In this document: piece after piece, positions 40,736-51,493 of the stretch
How the letters are laid out: each line of letters starts with the position of its first letter
How positions within the stretch are numbered: the first letter of the stretch is position 1
Assembly (NCBI RefSeq): GCF_018881655.1
Contig: NZ_JACVPX010000001.1
Location: 186,001 to 250,000 of the forward strand
Origin: Polynucleobacter sp. Tro8-14-1
GTDB taxonomy: Bacteria; Pseudomonadota; Gammaproteobacteria; Burkholderiales; Burkholderiaceae
DNA: 64,000 nt
Direction: 5' to 3'
The notes under the pieces: generated by a model
What the model was told of the DNA's origin: nothing
The model's input: the letters and a program-made list of their open reading frames with translations, nothing else
Databases searched by the model: none
Translations under genes and position numbers: made by a program

Positions 40736-43700
40736 TTAGTTGGAAGTTTTATTGAGGTTGCCTGAATTGGTTGGGTTACTTTGTGGTCCAGAGTTAGTGC
40801 TGTTTGGCTTGCTTTGTTCTTTTAACAAGTCTTTGCTGCGAATAGTGTCTAATGTTTTCGAGTCAATTGGCTGACCCTTTTGATCAAGGGGAATCACTTC
40901 TGGATCATCCCAAGAGCCCTGGACCAGATAGTCTGATTGGAGATTTCGGTTAATTTGACTCGTAATTAAGTACTGCCCAACCAATGCGCCCAGACCTACG
41001 ATGGGATTAATAGCAAAGGCAGCCAATGAGCCGGCTGTTGCATCAATTGTTGGGAATATAGTGACACGTAAATCTTGCGTTTGTTTGGGGATATTGATTT
41101 GTCCATTCATGGCAACCCGTGCTTGGTCTAAACCCATTGTGAATTGTTTTGTTTGAGCAACTCCAGAGCTAATATCAAAAGAAGCATCAATCGAATTAAA
41201 CGGAGTTCCCTTAGTCACAATATTGCCCACGCTTCCCTTGAGGTCCAAAGTAGCAAATCTAAACAAACTTTGTAGACTGAGAACATCCAGTAGCTTAGCG
41301 CCGCTAGTATTCACCTCTAACAGGCGACCTTTTTCAAGATTCAAAGTTACCTTACCGGCTAGAGTGTCATATTGAGGTGTGAAAGGAGTGCCATCCCACT
41401 CCACGTTACTTGTGAGTTTGCCCTGGCCACCTTCGACTGATTTTTGGCTGGTCCAATGTCCAATAATTTGACCAGCATCCTTAATGTCTAAATCAACATT
41501 CACCGTTGTGTGCTCAGCTTGATTCTGAGCAGCACCAACCCAGCGACCAGTCAAAACAGAGCTACCTTGGGGGTTATTAAATTGAATGGAATCCATATTG
41601 AGGACGTTGTTGTTTGTCCTAGTTTTAATTTTCACCTGACCAAGTTGAGCCTTGCCCCAGTTGAAGTCATCAATAGCTAAGTCAATACTGGGAATGGAGT
41701 CAGGATTAACCGCAGTTTTGACAGGAAGATTTTTTGAGGCTGGCTTTTTGACCTCAATTGGAGCGCTGACTTTCTCGGGAAACTTGAGTTGTGCTAGACG
41801 GCCACTAATCAAGCCACTTGGCTGCGACTTATTAGGCTCTGTGTATTGCAGTTGGCCGGCAATGGAGGGTGAATTAATGCGCATTTGCCAAGCAGCATTT
41901 TTATTGCTTGCTGAAAAATTCAGATCCTGCCAATTGCGCTCAAACAAAATGACTTTTTTTACTTGGGCGGCAATTTGAATATTGCTTGGATTATTTTCTT
42001 CCGCTTTAGAGGAGCCTTTCTTCTTTTGGCTTTCTAAAAAATCTTGCCATACGTCGAGATTGAGCTCTGAAGTTGCAAGATTGAGTTGAAATCCTTGAGC
42101 TGGTGGCACTGCGTTAGTGCCAATGCCTACGGCATGACGAAGAGTGTCATCACTGCCAAGTTCACCTTGAATAAAGTAGGCGTCACCAATTTTCCCATCC
42201 CATGTAAAGCGACTGGAGGTGGAGGGTGATTTCGCAAAGGACTTCAGAGTTAATTGGCCTGACATGGGTGCCCCCATCTGCTTTTTCGCGGGTGCTGGCG
42301 CCGAACTGGCCCAATCACGCATATCAATCTTGAGATTGGTTTCGCTATTGCCTTTATTAAAATGAATGGCACCCTCATACCTTGCTACGCCGCTCATTGC
42401 TTGCAAAATCGGCGCCACCTGAACCGATGCATCTTTTGCAAAGTAGTCTCTAATAAAGCTAGCGCTAATATCGCCTGAGATGTTGTAGCTCTGGCCGCCT
42501 TGATTTGGCGTTGCGCTTGAAATCTTAATAGCGCCACCTAGGAAATTAGCGGTGATATCTTCGAATTCAGGATTGATCTCGGTTATACGAATCTTTCCTT
42601 TGAGGTTATCCAGAGGAGGCAAGTCATCCCACTGGACTCTGTTGCCAGGAAAACTTAATTGAATGTCAGTTTTGGTGTCTTCATTCCCTGATAGGGGAAT
42701 GCTAAGAGCCAAATTGAGCTTGGTAGGTCCTGTAACCTTTAGATTGCGCTCAAGCGCAATCTGTTTTTTACCAACAGGTGAGGCAAATAGATATTCAAGT
42801 AGTTGTGGGGCGTCACCTTGAGCCTCACCATTCACCGTCAGAAGTAATTGCTTTGCGCTCACACTAGGAATTTCTGCATGAAATTTGCTTAGTGCAACTT
42901 GTTTGTAGTTTGCTTGATCAATGTCTACCGTAAAGTTGGCATTCTGCATATTGATCATGCCATTTACTTTATTGAATGCGGGCCAGATACCTTGTGCGGT
43001 AGATGAGCTTGGCACTGGGCTGAAAGTAGCGTCAGTAACTGGAAGTTTGAGGCTAAATTCTACGGTACCCGATTTGGGGAAGGGCACTTCATTAGGATCA
43101 CCTTTAATATGCAAGCTACCATTTTTGATGATGCCTGCATCAAAGGCTTTACTTAAATAGGATTTGGCATCACCACCCATGCCAACGGGTAAATAACGAT
43201 AGGCGGTTTTGAGGTCAGCCTGAGCAAAATTCATGTCCAGGTTCATGAAGTCAGGATTTTTACCTTCACCAATGATGTAATTGAGATTGAGCGTGGTTGA
43301 AATCTCAGAATTACTAAGCGCCAACTGCTTTGCATTAACGACCCAATTCCCTTTTTGTTTTGCCCAAGAAATTTGACCATTGGCTTGATCAAGCTTGATT
43401 TTTGGATCAACCAATAGGTCCTTAACCTCGAGCTCTAGATCGCTGGATTTAATCGAGAAGCTGCCCTTGTTTTGGTCGGCAGAAAGGAAGCCAGACAGTT
43501 TGGATACTGAAGGCATAGCTTTATTGATGCCAACAAAGCTGAGGTCGATGAGTTTTCCGCTCACAGTAAAGTCTACTTTGTTCGACTTGAACCAGCCGCC
43601 GGGAATATTGAGGGCAGATAAGGGTGATTTACTTTCAGACCAATTGATATCGAGATCTTGTAACTCACCATCAGCTTGTGAGGCTTTAATCCACTGATGA

Positions 43701-44896
43701 ACTTTTTTAGATAGCGGTAGGTTGAGGGCAAATAAGGCAACATCTTCAACCGAAATCTTTGGCGATGAAAAACCAAACTCTTTAATTTCCCCGTCTCCTG
43801 CTGGTGGTCTCCAGCGGAAAGTCATTGGGCTTAAATTCTCGAGGGGGGTAGATACTGGACTCTCAATATCACGCCAGGCAAATGTCTTGGTAGTAACAGA
43901 TATCAATCCATTATCAGTTTCTTGAACCAGGTTGGTTTCTAGCCTTCCAAGAGCAATAGCATCTTCATCTTTAGATAGTTGAATAGTTAAACGATCGGCA
44001 GCAAGATAAATTTCTCCGCCATCAGGTTTGCCGTTGTCAATTTTTAATTTTCCATTGGAGTTCACTACTCCCTCAAGCGTATTGAGCGAGAGAGCAAATT
44101 CATTTGCTATTTGAGTGAGCTGGAGTTCATTTATATTCCAAGAGATAGTCCCGATCCAATCGCGCCAATTACCCGCTTGGCCGCCGATATGGTGAACAAG
44201 ATCAATATCAAGCGAGACCGGCCCTTTGGTCCAGGGGGTAATGACACTCAGTGAGCCTTGATGGCTACGAATGCCGTTACTAAGAGAAAGCTTTTGAATA
44301 TCTATTGAAGTAATGGGTTTCTTTTTGAGTTGATCATCCCAAAATAATTTGACATTACTTACACGAATCTCATTTTGAGAAAAGAGCCAATTCTCAGTAG
44401 AGTAGTCATTGGATTTTCTATCTATGGGTATGCCAGCAACAGTAATGACGCCTTTGCCATTACGTTGCCCATAAATTTCGGCGCCCTCGATATTAAGCTC
44501 ATGAAAGAATGGTGCTAGGTGATAAAAAGTTGCCCAGCTGAGTTGTCCATTAATCTTCTGAATGAGTAAGAGCGGTTTCGCTTTATCGGGCGGGTTGAAG
44601 CGCAAACCTTCAATTTCAAAATTAGGTCTAATGCCCGTCCATGAAACTTGTAGAGAGTCCATAGATACATCGGCACCAATGCGAGCACTAATGAGTCTTT
44701 CAACGGAGGTTTTGGATTTCTCAATTTGCGGCCAAAGAACAAATCGCACGCCCACATGCACCAGCACACAAAGAGCCAAAACAACGCCCGTCAAGATGAG
44801 GGCACGCTTACGCCAAGCCCCGTTCGAACCTTGAGGACGTTTAGCAAGCACGCTCTTGAGGCGAGGCGGGATGATGTTTTGCAGCATGACCTCCAT
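40736..44896 (-). CDS. yhdP: YhdP-family AsmA-like envelope protein
   Basis: Very large inner-membrane protein of 1386 residues (E. coli YhdP 1266) with one N-terminal membrane helix (RALILTGVVLALCVLVHVGVRFVLW, ~30-54). The rest is periplasmic and rich in beta strand. It belongs to the AsmA-like/TamB-like bridge proteins, which in E. coli move phospholipids to the outer membrane with TamB and YdbH. Family landmarks include SARIGADVSMDSLQVSWTGIRPNFEIEGLRF near the start. The AsmA-like C-terminal block has LEKGRLLEVNTSGAKLLDVLSLQSL and INPIVGLGALVGQYL. It ends in a Ser/Asn/Pro-rich tail. Met4 (44887) is an equally possible start. It diverges from glnE. Confidence 0.92.
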   Translation of the reverse strand: MEVMLQNIIPPRLKSVLAKRPQGSNGAWRKRALILTGVVLALCVLVHVGVRFVLWPQIEKSKTSVERLISARIGADVSMDSLQVSWTGIRPNFEIEGLRFNPPDKAKPLLLIQKINGQLSWATFYHLAPFFHELNIEGAEIYGQRNGKGVITVAGIPIDRKSNDYSTENWLFSQNEIRVSNVKLFWDDQLKKKPITSIDIQKLSLSNGIRSHQGSLSVITPWTKGPVSLDIDLVHHIGGQAGNWRDWIGTISWNINELQLTQIANEFALSLNTLEGVVNSNGKLKIDNGKPDGGEIYLAADRLTIQLSKDEDAIALGRLETNLVQETDNGLISVTTKTFAWRDIESPVSTPLENLSPMTFRWRPPAGDGEIKEFGFSSPKISVEDVALFALNLPLSKKVHQWIKASQADGELQDLDINWSESKSPLSALNIPGGWFKSNKVDFTVSGKLIDLSFVGINKAMPSVSKLSGFLSADQNKGSFSIKSSDLELEVKDLLVDPKIKLDQANGQISWAKQKGNWVVNAKQLALSNSEISTTLNLNYIIGEGKNPDFMNLDMNFAQADLKTAYRYLPVGMGGDAKSYLSKAFDAGIIKNGSLHIKGDPNEVPFPKSGTVEFSLKLPVTDATFSPVPSSSTAQGIWPAFNKVNGMINMQNANFTVDIDQANYKQVALSKFHAEIPSVSAKQLLLTVNGEAQGDAPQLLEYLFASPVGKKQIALERNLKVTGPTKLNLALSIPLSGNEDTKTDIQLSFPGNRVQWDDLPPLDNLKGKIRITEINPEFEDITANFLGGAIKISSATPNQGGQSYNISGDISASFIRDYFAKDASVQVAPILQAMSGVARYEGAIHFNKGNSETNLKIDMRDWASSAPAPAKKQMGAPMSGQLTLKSFAKSPSTSSRFTWDGKIGDAYFIQGELGSDDTLRHAVGIGTNAVPPAQGFQLNLATSELNLDVWQDFLESQKKKGSSKAEENNPSNIQIAAQVKKVILFERNWQDLNFSASNKNAAWQMRINSPSIAGQLQYTEPNKSQPSGLISGRLAQLKFPEKVSAPIEVKKPASKNLPVKTAVNPDSIPSIDLAIDDFNWGKAQLGQVKIKTRTNNNVLNMDSIQFNNPQGSSVLTGRWVGAAQNQAEHTTVNVDLDIKDAGQIIGHWTSQKSVEGGQGKLTSNVEWDGTPFTPQYDTLAGKVTLNLEKGRLLEVNTSGAKLLDVLSLQSLFRFATLDLKGSVGNIVTKGTPFNSIDASFDISSGVAQTKQFTMGLDQARVAMNGQINIPKQTQDLRVTIFPTIDATAGSLAAFAINPIVGLGALVGQYLITSQINRNLQSDYLVQGSWDDPEVIPLDQKGQPIDSKTLDTIRSKDLLKEQSKPNSTNSGPQSNPTNSGNLNKTSN

Positions 44897-44964
44897 TATC
44901 CTTCAGCCCCAGCCTGATCGACAAGCTTCTGGCTTGGGTCTTGGGGTCGGATTAAGATGGGGGA

Positions 44965-47778
44965 ATGGATGATTTTTCCCAGCAAATCGATTTTTTAGAG
45001 CAGCACTCGACTTATGCGCGACGTTGGCTAACTGCTCACCCTGAGTGGCTTGAGTGGCTCCGTATTCAAGGGCAGAAAAAAGTCGATATACAGGGCATTA
45101 AGGCCTTGCTAAAAGACTGTGGTGTCGATGAACGGGCTGATGCGCAAGACGAGGCCCTATGGATGACCAATTTGCGCTTGGCAAGGCAGCGATTGATGCT
45201 CTGGGTTGCATTCAGAGACTTAAATGGCATGGCCGCCTTGCAAGAGGTGACTCAGGCGCTGAGCCATTTTGCTGAATTAGCAGTTTCCGCATCGATTGCC
45301 TTTATTCGGCAAGACCTAAAAACCCGTTTCGGCTTGCCTTGGAGTAACGCAACGCAATCAGAGATGCCGCTCATGGTTGTCGGCATGGGTAAATTGGGTG
45401 GCCTTGAACTCAACCTGTCATCAGATATCGATTTGATTTTTCTCTATGAGCATGAGGGTGAAACCACTGGTGGGCCTAAGAGTTTATCCAACCAGGAATG
45501 GTTCACGAGAATGGGCAAACGCTTAATTAAGCTGCTTGCTGAGCACGACGCCAATGGGTTTGTTTTTAGGGTGGATATGCGCCTTCGTCCCAATGGAGAT
45601 TCAGGACCCCTGGTATGTAGTTTGGATATGCTGGAAGAATATCTATTGGTTCAGGGGCGAGAGTGGGAGCGCTACGCCTGGATTAAAGGTAGATTAATCG
45701 CGCCTCTACCTGGTGCCCCAGATTTTTCCCGCTGCCAAAGAGAGCTTGACCAACTGATTCGTCCCTTTGTGTATCGTCGACATTTAGATTACGGTGTGAT
45801 TGCCTCCATTCGGGATTTGCATGCGCAAATTCAGGCAGAAGCAGAAAAACGCTCTTCGGGTCATCAGGGGCGTTCACGTGACATCAAGTTAGGGCGCGGG
45901 GGCATTCGAGAGATTGAGTTTTTGGCGCAAATGTTTCAACTCATGCGGGGCGGTACAGATCCTCGCTTTAGAGTCCGCCCAAGCTTGGAGGTCTTAGATC
46001 TCATTAAGCAATGTAGCATCTTGCCCGCCGATGAGGTAGATGCCTTACAGGCGGCCTATGTTTTCTTAAGGCGCTTGGAGCATCGTATTCAGGTATGGGA
46101 TGACCAGCAAACCCACTATCTGCCTGATGATGCTGAAGTACGGTCACGGTTGGCGATTTCGATGCAAGGCCAACAAGCGCAAGTAAACGCTTTTATGACC
46201 GAACTAGAGCGGCATCAAAATAAGGTTGCTCAACTTTTTGAAAAAGCATTTTTACTGGACGATGGCTCGCGTCTCGAGATTGCGCCCTTAGCTCGGGACT
46301 GGGCGCCTGACCCAATATTTTTCCCTGACTCCTATATTCGTTGGCAGTCGTGGATTGATAGCCCAAAACAAAAATTACTGCCGAAAAAAAGTCGTTTAAT
46401 TTTCGATAACTTGATGTGCAAGGCGGCAGAGAGTTTACAGATTGAAGCTGCTACCTCGGCACATGCTGACCAAACACTATTGCGTTTGTTTGATTTGCTT
46501 GAGGCAATTGCGAGGCGTAGTGCCTATCTTTCCATTTTGGCCGAGTATCCCAGGGCATTATCTAATGTGCTTGACTTACTCAAGGCGTCACAATGGGGTG
46601 CGCAATATCTTACGCGTCATCCACATTTACTGGATCACTTATTGAACTCTCAAACCGAGAGAACTTTAATCGAGGATCCATCAAGATATTGGACCGAGGT
46701 GCGAGCCAATCTCAATATGCGGCTCGATGATGTTGTGGCCGATAGTGATGGCTCTGAGCAGGCGATGGATATCCTACGAGTCACCCATCACAACGAAACC
46801 TTCATCACGCTATTGACAGATCTAGGTATTGGCGTGCAACAAGCGTTGCCGGTGGAGCGGGTTAGTGACCACCTATCTGCTTTAGCGGATTTAATTTTGC
46901 AGACGACATTTGAGCGGGTTTGGCCTAGTGTGGCTCAAAAGTTTGATTTACCTCTCGAGGCTAGCCCTCCATTTGCAATTATTTCTTATGGCAAATTGGG
47001 TGGCAAAGAATTAGGCTATGCCTCTGATTTAGACATTATCTTTTTGTATCAAGCGGAAGACTCAGACTATGCGGCTCAAGAAGTTTATGCTTTGCTAGCA
47101 AAGCGCATGATTAATTGGTTAACTGCGTTTACTTCTACTGGTAGCTTATTTGAGATCGATACGCGTCTTCGTCCTAATGGCTCCGCTGGATTCTTAGTAA
47201 CGAACGCGGATGCCTTTAAAAAATATCAACTTCGAGAAGGTGATAATGCGGCTTGGGTCTGGGAGCATCAGGCCCTTACGCGAGCTCGTTGCTCGGCCGG
47301 TAATCGGGGCGTGGGCAAATTCTTTGACTTAGTTCGTTCCGAGGTGTTAAGTCAGAAACGCAATATTGGTCAGCTCAGGACAGAAATTTTAGAAATGCGC
47401 CGCAAGGTGCATGCAGGTCATCCCAATACCAAGGCTGATTTTGACTTAAAGCATGATTCTGGTGGTATGGTCGATATTGAATTTATTGTGCAGTTCTTAG
47501 TCTTGGCTTATGCCCATCAGCATGCTCAACTCATTGGCAATCTAGGTAACATTGCTTTGTTGCGAATTGCTGGTGATGTGGGCTTAATTACGCAAGAGGC
47601 TGCACTCACTGTTGGCAATGCGTATCGATTGCTGAGGGCCCGTCAACATCGCTTGCGTTTGGATGGGGCTGAAAAGACCCAGATCAATCTAGAAAATGAG
47701 ATTGAGCTCATTGCGGCAAGAAATGCAGTTCAAGCGCTTTGGCTGGAGATTTTTAAAGCGCCCTCAAGTATTGGCTAG
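44965..47778 (+). CDS. glnE: Bifunctional glutamine synthetase adenylyltransferase/deadenylase
   Basis: Switches glutamine synthetase off and on by adding or removing AMP, in answer to PII and glutamine. The 937 residues (E. coli 946) hold two nucleotidyltransferase-like halves. The N-terminal deadenylase has GMGKLGGLELNLSSDIDLIFLYEHE at ~139-163; the C-terminal adenylyltransferase has SYGKLGGKELGYASDLDIIFLYQAE at ~674-698. Both carry the catalytic SDxD. LGRGGIREIEF and DSGGMVDIEFIVQFL mark the PII-binding helical regions. It stands alone between divergent yhdP and convergent recN. Confidence 0.97.
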   Translation: MDDFSQQIDFLEQHSTYARRWLTAHPEWLEWLRIQGQKKVDIQGIKALLKDCGVDERADAQDEALWMTNLRLARQRLMLWVAFRDLNGMAALQEVTQALSHFAELAVSASIAFIRQDLKTRFGLPWSNATQSEMPLMVVGMGKLGGLELNLSSDIDLIFLYEHEGETTGGPKSLSNQEWFTRMGKRLIKLLAEHDANGFVFRVDMRLRPNGDSGPLVCSLDMLEEYLLVQGREWERYAWIKGRLIAPLPGAPDFSRCQRELDQLIRPFVYRRHLDYGVIASIRDLHAQIQAEAEKRSSGHQGRSRDIKLGRGGIREIEFLAQMFQLMRGGTDPRFRVRPSLEVLDLIKQCSILPADEVDALQAAYVFLRRLEHRIQVWDDQQTHYLPDDAEVRSRLAISMQGQQAQVNAFMTELERHQNKVAQLFEKAFLLDDGSRLEIAPLARDWAPDPIFFPDSYIRWQSWIDSPKQKLLPKKSRLIFDNLMCKAAESLQIEAATSAHADQTLLRLFDLLEAIARRSAYLSILAEYPRALSNVLDLLKASQWGAQYLTRHPHLLDHLLNSQTERTLIEDPSRYWTEVRANLNMRLDDVVADSDGSEQAMDILRVTHHNETFITLLTDLGIGVQQALPVERVSDHLSALADLILQTTFERVWPSVAQKFDLPLEASPPFAIISYGKLGGKELGYASDLDIIFLYQAEDSDYAAQEVYALLAKRMINWLTAFTSTGSLFEIDTRLRPNGSAGFLVTNADAFKKYQLREGDNAAWVWEHQALTRARCSAGNRGVGKFFDLVRSEVLSQKRNIGQLRTEILEMRRKVHAGHPNTKADFDLKHDSGGMVDIEFIVQFLVLAYAHQHAQLIGNLGNIALLRIAGDVGLITQEAALTVGNAYRLLRARQHRLRLDGAEKTQINLENEIELIAARNAVQALWLEIFKAPSSIG

Positions 47779-47791
47779 AGGTAATGCAGCT

Positions 47792-49462
47792 TTAGTTTTG
47801 CTCTAGTAACTCACGGGCATGACGACGAGTGGTGTCGGTAATGGTAGCGCCACCAAGCATGCGGGCCACTTCTTCCACCCGTTCAGCCCTACCCAAAATC
47901 TGTACTTGCGATACCGTCTTCTCACCGTTTTGAGATTTGCTCACTTTGAGGTGATGGTTGCCTTGAGCCGCTACCTGTGGCAAATGGGTTACACATAAGA
48001 TCTGGTGAGATTGACCCAATTGATGCAATAGTTTGCCTACTGTTTCAGCAACTGCGCCACCAATCCCCGCATCCACTTCATCAAAGATGAGCGTGGGGGT
48101 GAATGATGCTTTACTTGTAATAACGCTAATTGCTAGGCTAATGCGGGCTAGCTCTCCACCTGAGGCTACCTTAGCAAGTGAGCGAGGAGTGCTACCAGCA
48201 TGACCGGCTACTAAAAATTCAATTTGCTCAAGACCTTGGAATCCACCCTCGCTAAGGGGTGCCAAACCAATCTCTAGGCGCCCACCTGCCATGGATAAAT
48301 CTTGCATGGCATTAGTCACTAAATCGCCTAGCTCTTTGGCGGCCTTGCTGCGTTTTTGTGAAAGCTGTTTTGCTAGCTTTAAGTAAACCGCTTCTTCTTG
48401 TTTGACTTGATCTCGGAGTGCTTCAATATTTTGGGATGCGGTTAAAGCATCCAGTCGCTCTGATGTCTCCTGAAGAAGTTTTGGTAGTTCCTCAACTTCT
48501 GCACGGTATTTGCGAGCCGTGCTATGCAATGCTTGCATCCGCTCTTCTACTTCGGAAAGTCGAGCGGGATCTAAGTCAATCTTTTGCAGGTAACGATTGA
48601 GCCCATGAATGGCTTCATCTAGCTGAATGCTGGCTGACTCTAGTGCTTGATTGATCTCGCCTAAGGCTGGGTCATGCTCCGCTAGGGCGCCTACATTGGC
48701 GCATACTTTCGACAAGGTAGATTCCAGGGAGTTATCGGCATCACTCAACACTTCAATTGCTTCTTGGCAACCACCAATTAACTTTGCACCATTTGCTAAG
48801 CGGGCGTGCTCGCTTTGAATGTTGACCCATTCACCTTCTTGCGGGGAGAGTTCGGTGAGTTCTTCCAGTTGCCACTTAAGGCGCTCACGTTCGCGTTCAA
48901 CGTCTTGGCCTGCGTTTTCTGCTTGCTCAAGACGGCGACGAGAATTGGCCAGTGTTTTGAAGGTTTGGGCTACCTCTGCAGAGAGTGGTAGCAAGCCAGC
49001 GTGGCGATCGAGAAGTTCGCGTTGAGCACCACCCTTTAATAAGAGTTGGTGGGCATGTTGTCCGTGAATGTCCACTAGCTGATCACCAGCTTCACGTAAT
49101 TGCGCTAGCGTCGCAACGCTGCCATTAATAAAGGCACGACTACGTCCATTACTTTCTACGGTTCTTTTGAGTAATAAGCTTTGGCCCTCATCTTCAATGG
49201 GGAATCCTTGCTCATCCAGCCACTGACTAAACGATTGCACTAGCTCTGGCTCAATCCGAAAGAGTGATGAAATTTCTGCGCGGTTACTGCCTTCACGTAT
49301 TTGGCTGCTATCAGCACGCTCACCCAGCACTAAACCAAGGGCGTCTAGCAGAATTGATTTGCCTGCACCGGTCTCGCCGGTGAGCACAGTAAACCCGCTT
49401 GAGAAATCTAGCTCTAGCTGATCAACAATGACAAAGTCACGGAGTGAGATGGTTTGAAGCAT
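47792..49462 (-). CDS. recN: DNA repair protein RecN
   Basis: SMC-like ATPase that holds broken DNA ends for recombination repair. The 556 residues have Walker A GETGAGKSILLDALGLVLGE (~31-50) at the N-terminus and a long coiled coil (~155-365). The C-terminal signature and Walker B are LAKVASGGELARISLAISV and PTLIFDEVDAGIGGAVAETVG. It follows nadK by 26 bp; nadK-recN pairing next to hrcA is conserved in many proteobacteria. I looked for an obvious LexA box ahead of recN and saw none. Confidence 0.97.
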   Translation of the reverse strand: MLQTISLRDFVIVDQLELDFSSGFTVLTGETGAGKSILLDALGLVLGERADSSQIREGSNRAEISSLFRIEPELVQSFSQWLDEQGFPIEDEGQSLLLKRTVESNGRSRAFINGSVATLAQLREAGDQLVDIHGQHAHQLLLKGGAQRELLDRHAGLLPLSAEVAQTFKTLANSRRRLEQAENAGQDVERERERLKWQLEELTELSPQEGEWVNIQSEHARLANGAKLIGGCQEAIEVLSDADNSLESTLSKVCANVGALAEHDPALGEINQALESASIQLDEAIHGLNRYLQKIDLDPARLSEVEERMQALHSTARKYRAEVEELPKLLQETSERLDALTASQNIEALRDQVKQEEAVYLKLAKQLSQKRSKAAKELGDLVTNAMQDLSMAGGRLEIGLAPLSEGGFQGLEQIEFLVAGHAGSTPRSLAKVASGGELARISLAISVITSKASFTPTLIFDEVDAGIGGAVAETVGKLLHQLGQSHQILCVTHLPQVAAQGNHHLKVSKSQNGEKTVSQVQILGRAERVEEVARMLGGATITDTTRRHARELLEQN

Positions 49463-49488
49463 GTATTAGCGTAGCAAAAAACTCGACA

Positions 49489-50394
49489 TCAGAAAGTCGA
49501 TGGGTATTCATTCCAGTGCAATTTCTCACGCAAAGTCTTGTAGTCACTGTGATTGCTGGGGTGTAATAGATCAATAGTTTTATCAGACTGACGCACTTCA
49601 ATCTTGTCACCGCTTTGTAAATTCGTTTGTGATTGCATGTCGAAATTGACAATCACTTCAAGTCCATTGACCACCTCAATCACCGTGACACTATCCTCCG
49701 GCAAAACAATTGGCCGATTAGAAAGTGAGTGTGGCGCAATCGGGACAAGCAATATACCTGCCACATGCGGATGCAAAATAGGTCCGCCTGCAGAGAGTGC
49801 ATAAGCGGTTGAGCCGGTAGGGGTCGATACGATCAAGCCATCAGATCGTTGGTTATACATAAATGAGCCATTGACGTGAACAGCCAACTCAACCATTCCT
49901 GAAATGCCAGAGCGATTCACGACAACATCATTAAGTGCTAATGCGCGATTAATTTCTTTGCCATTACGAAGCACTACAGCATCGAGCAATGTGCGTGTAT
50001 CGGCTTCGTATTCCCCGGAAATAATTTTGGGTAGCGTAGTCTGAACCGACTGAATTGGAATATCAGTCATATAACCAAGGCGACCCATATTGATTCCAAC
50101 GAGCGGAACATTGCTGCCTGCCAATTGACGTGCAATGCCCAGCATGGTGCCATCGCCCCCCAAAACAACAACAAGGTCAATTGCTCCAGCAAAGTCTTTC
50201 GCAGTTTTTGTGGGGTAGGTGTTCAAACCAAGGTGAGTGGCTGTCTCAGACTCAATAAAGACCTCACAACCCAATCCTGAGACTACTTTGGCTAGGTCTT
50301 TTAGGTGCTCCTCAATGCCATCAGCATGAAATTTGCCGACAAGCGCAACCCGGCTAAATGCCTTTTTGCTGGAATTTGGGGATGGGCTTAACAT
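49489..50394 (-). CDS. nadK: NAD kinase
   Basis: Phosphorylates NAD to NADP, the sole route to NADP in bacteria. About 301 residues from the ATG at 50394 (MLSPSPNSSKKAFSRVALVGK). The ORF track begins at 50469, which would overlap the divergent hrcA gene. Motifs are VVLGGDGTMLGIARQL (GGDG catalytic loop), LVGINMGRLGYM, ALNDVVVNRSG, and the NAD-binding SDGLIVSTPTGSTAYALSAGGPI. The gap to hrcA is 37 bp, so the two promoters must be interlocked. Confidence 0.96.
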   Translation of the reverse strand: MLSPSPNSSKKAFSRVALVGKFHADGIEEHLKDLAKVVSGLGCEVFIESETATHLGLNTYPTKTAKDFAGAIDLVVVLGGDGTMLGIARQLAGSNVPLVGINMGRLGYMTDIPIQSVQTTLPKIISGEYEADTRTLLDAVVLRNGKEINRALALNDVVVNRSGISGMVELAVHVNGSFMYNQRSDGLIVSTPTGSTAYALSAGGPILHPHVAGILLVPIAPHSLSNRPIVLPEDSVTVIEVVNGLEVIVNFDMQSQTNLQSGDKIEVRQSDKTIDLLHPSNHSDYKTLREKLHWNEYPSTF

Positions 50395-50431
50395 ATAACG
50401 ATTAAACCATAGGCATAAAATCCCTTCCACC

Positions 50432-51442
50432 ATGGATGAACGTTCCCGCGCCTTACTAAAAACTCTCATCGAGCGCTATATCGAGGAGGGTCAGCCTATT
50501 GGCTCGCGCACACTGTCTAGATTCTCGGGTTTGGACCTCTCCGCAGCCACTATACGTAACGTGATGGCGGATTTAGAGGAGATGGGGCTTGTTACCAGCC
50601 CCCATACTTCAGCTGGCCGCATTCCAACCCCCCGGGGTTATCGCCTGTTTGTGGACACCATGGTGACGGTGCGCCCATTGGAGGCGATGGCTGCTAGAGA
50701 GGTTGAAAAAGGCCTTCTACCGGATTCTCCTCAAAGGGTCCTGAACTCGGCGGCGCAGATTTTGTCCAACTTGACCCATTTTGCTGGTGTTGTCATGACG
50801 CCCAAACGAGCCCAGGTTTTTAAACATATTGAGTTCTTGCGCTTGGGCGAAGGCAAGATATTGCTCATCATGGTTACGCCAGAGGGCGATGTACAAAATC
50901 GTATATTGCCAACCACTCAGGATTACACGCCAAGTCAACTCATTGAGGCGGGTAACTTTATCAACGCCCAGTTTGCTGGAAAAAGTTTTGATCAAGTGCG
51001 TATGCATCTGAAATCCGACTTAGATAATTTGCGTACAGATATTGCTGGGTTAATGGCTTTGGCCTTGCAAACCGGTGTTGCTGATTACGACATGGGGCGG
51101 GGCGACATGGTTTTGTCTGGTGAGCGTCGCTTATTGAATGTTGGAGATTTAAGTTCCAACCTCGATAAATTACGCAAGATGTTTGATATGTTGGAACAAA
51201 AATCGGTACTTATGCAATTGCTCGACGTATCAAGTCATGCGGACGGTATTCAAATATTTATTGGCGGTGAAAGTGATTTATTGCCTTATGAGGACCTCGC
51301 TGTAATCAGCGCCCCATATAGTGTAGACGGTCAAATAGTGGGAACGCTTGGGGTGATTGGGCCAACACGGATGGCATATGACCGAGTGATTCCGATTGTG
51401 GATATCACCTCAAAATTACTATCGGGCGCCTTAAGCTCCTGA
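50432..51442 (+). CDS. hrcA: Heat-inducible transcription repressor HrcA
   Basis: Repressor that binds CIRCE operators and is kept active by GroEL, so it reports on chaperonin load. It is 336 residues: an N-terminal winged helix ([49 protein letters not shown], then [17 protein letters not shown]), a GAF-like core with [29 protein letters not shown], and the C-terminal [18 protein letters not shown]. Its one recognisable target in this window is the CIRCE site before groES. There is no clear Shine-Dalgarno before the ATG; a TAAAAT at 50416-50421 would give a leader of only a few bases. hemH follows after 51 bp. Confidence 0.97.
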   Translation: MDERSRALLKTLIERYIEEGQPIGSRTLSRFSGLDLSAATIRNVMADLEEMGLVTSPHTSAGRIPTPRGYRLFVDTMVTVRPLEAMAAREVEKGLLPDSPQRVLNSAAQILSNLTHFAGVVMTPKRAQVFKHIEFLRLGEGKILLIMVTPEGDVQNRILPTTQDYTPSQLIEAGNFINAQFAGKSFDQVRMHLKSDLDNLRTDIAGLMALALQTGVADYDMGRGDMVLSGERRLLNVGDLSSNLDKLRKMFDMLEQKSVLMQLLDVSSHADGIQIFIGGESDLLPYEDLAVISAPYSVDGQIVGTLGVIGPTRMAYDRVIPIVDITSKLLSGALSS

Positions 51443-51493
51443 GTCCAAGTCTAACTTTTTATATTTAAAACTCATTACCAGAGACAGAACATC

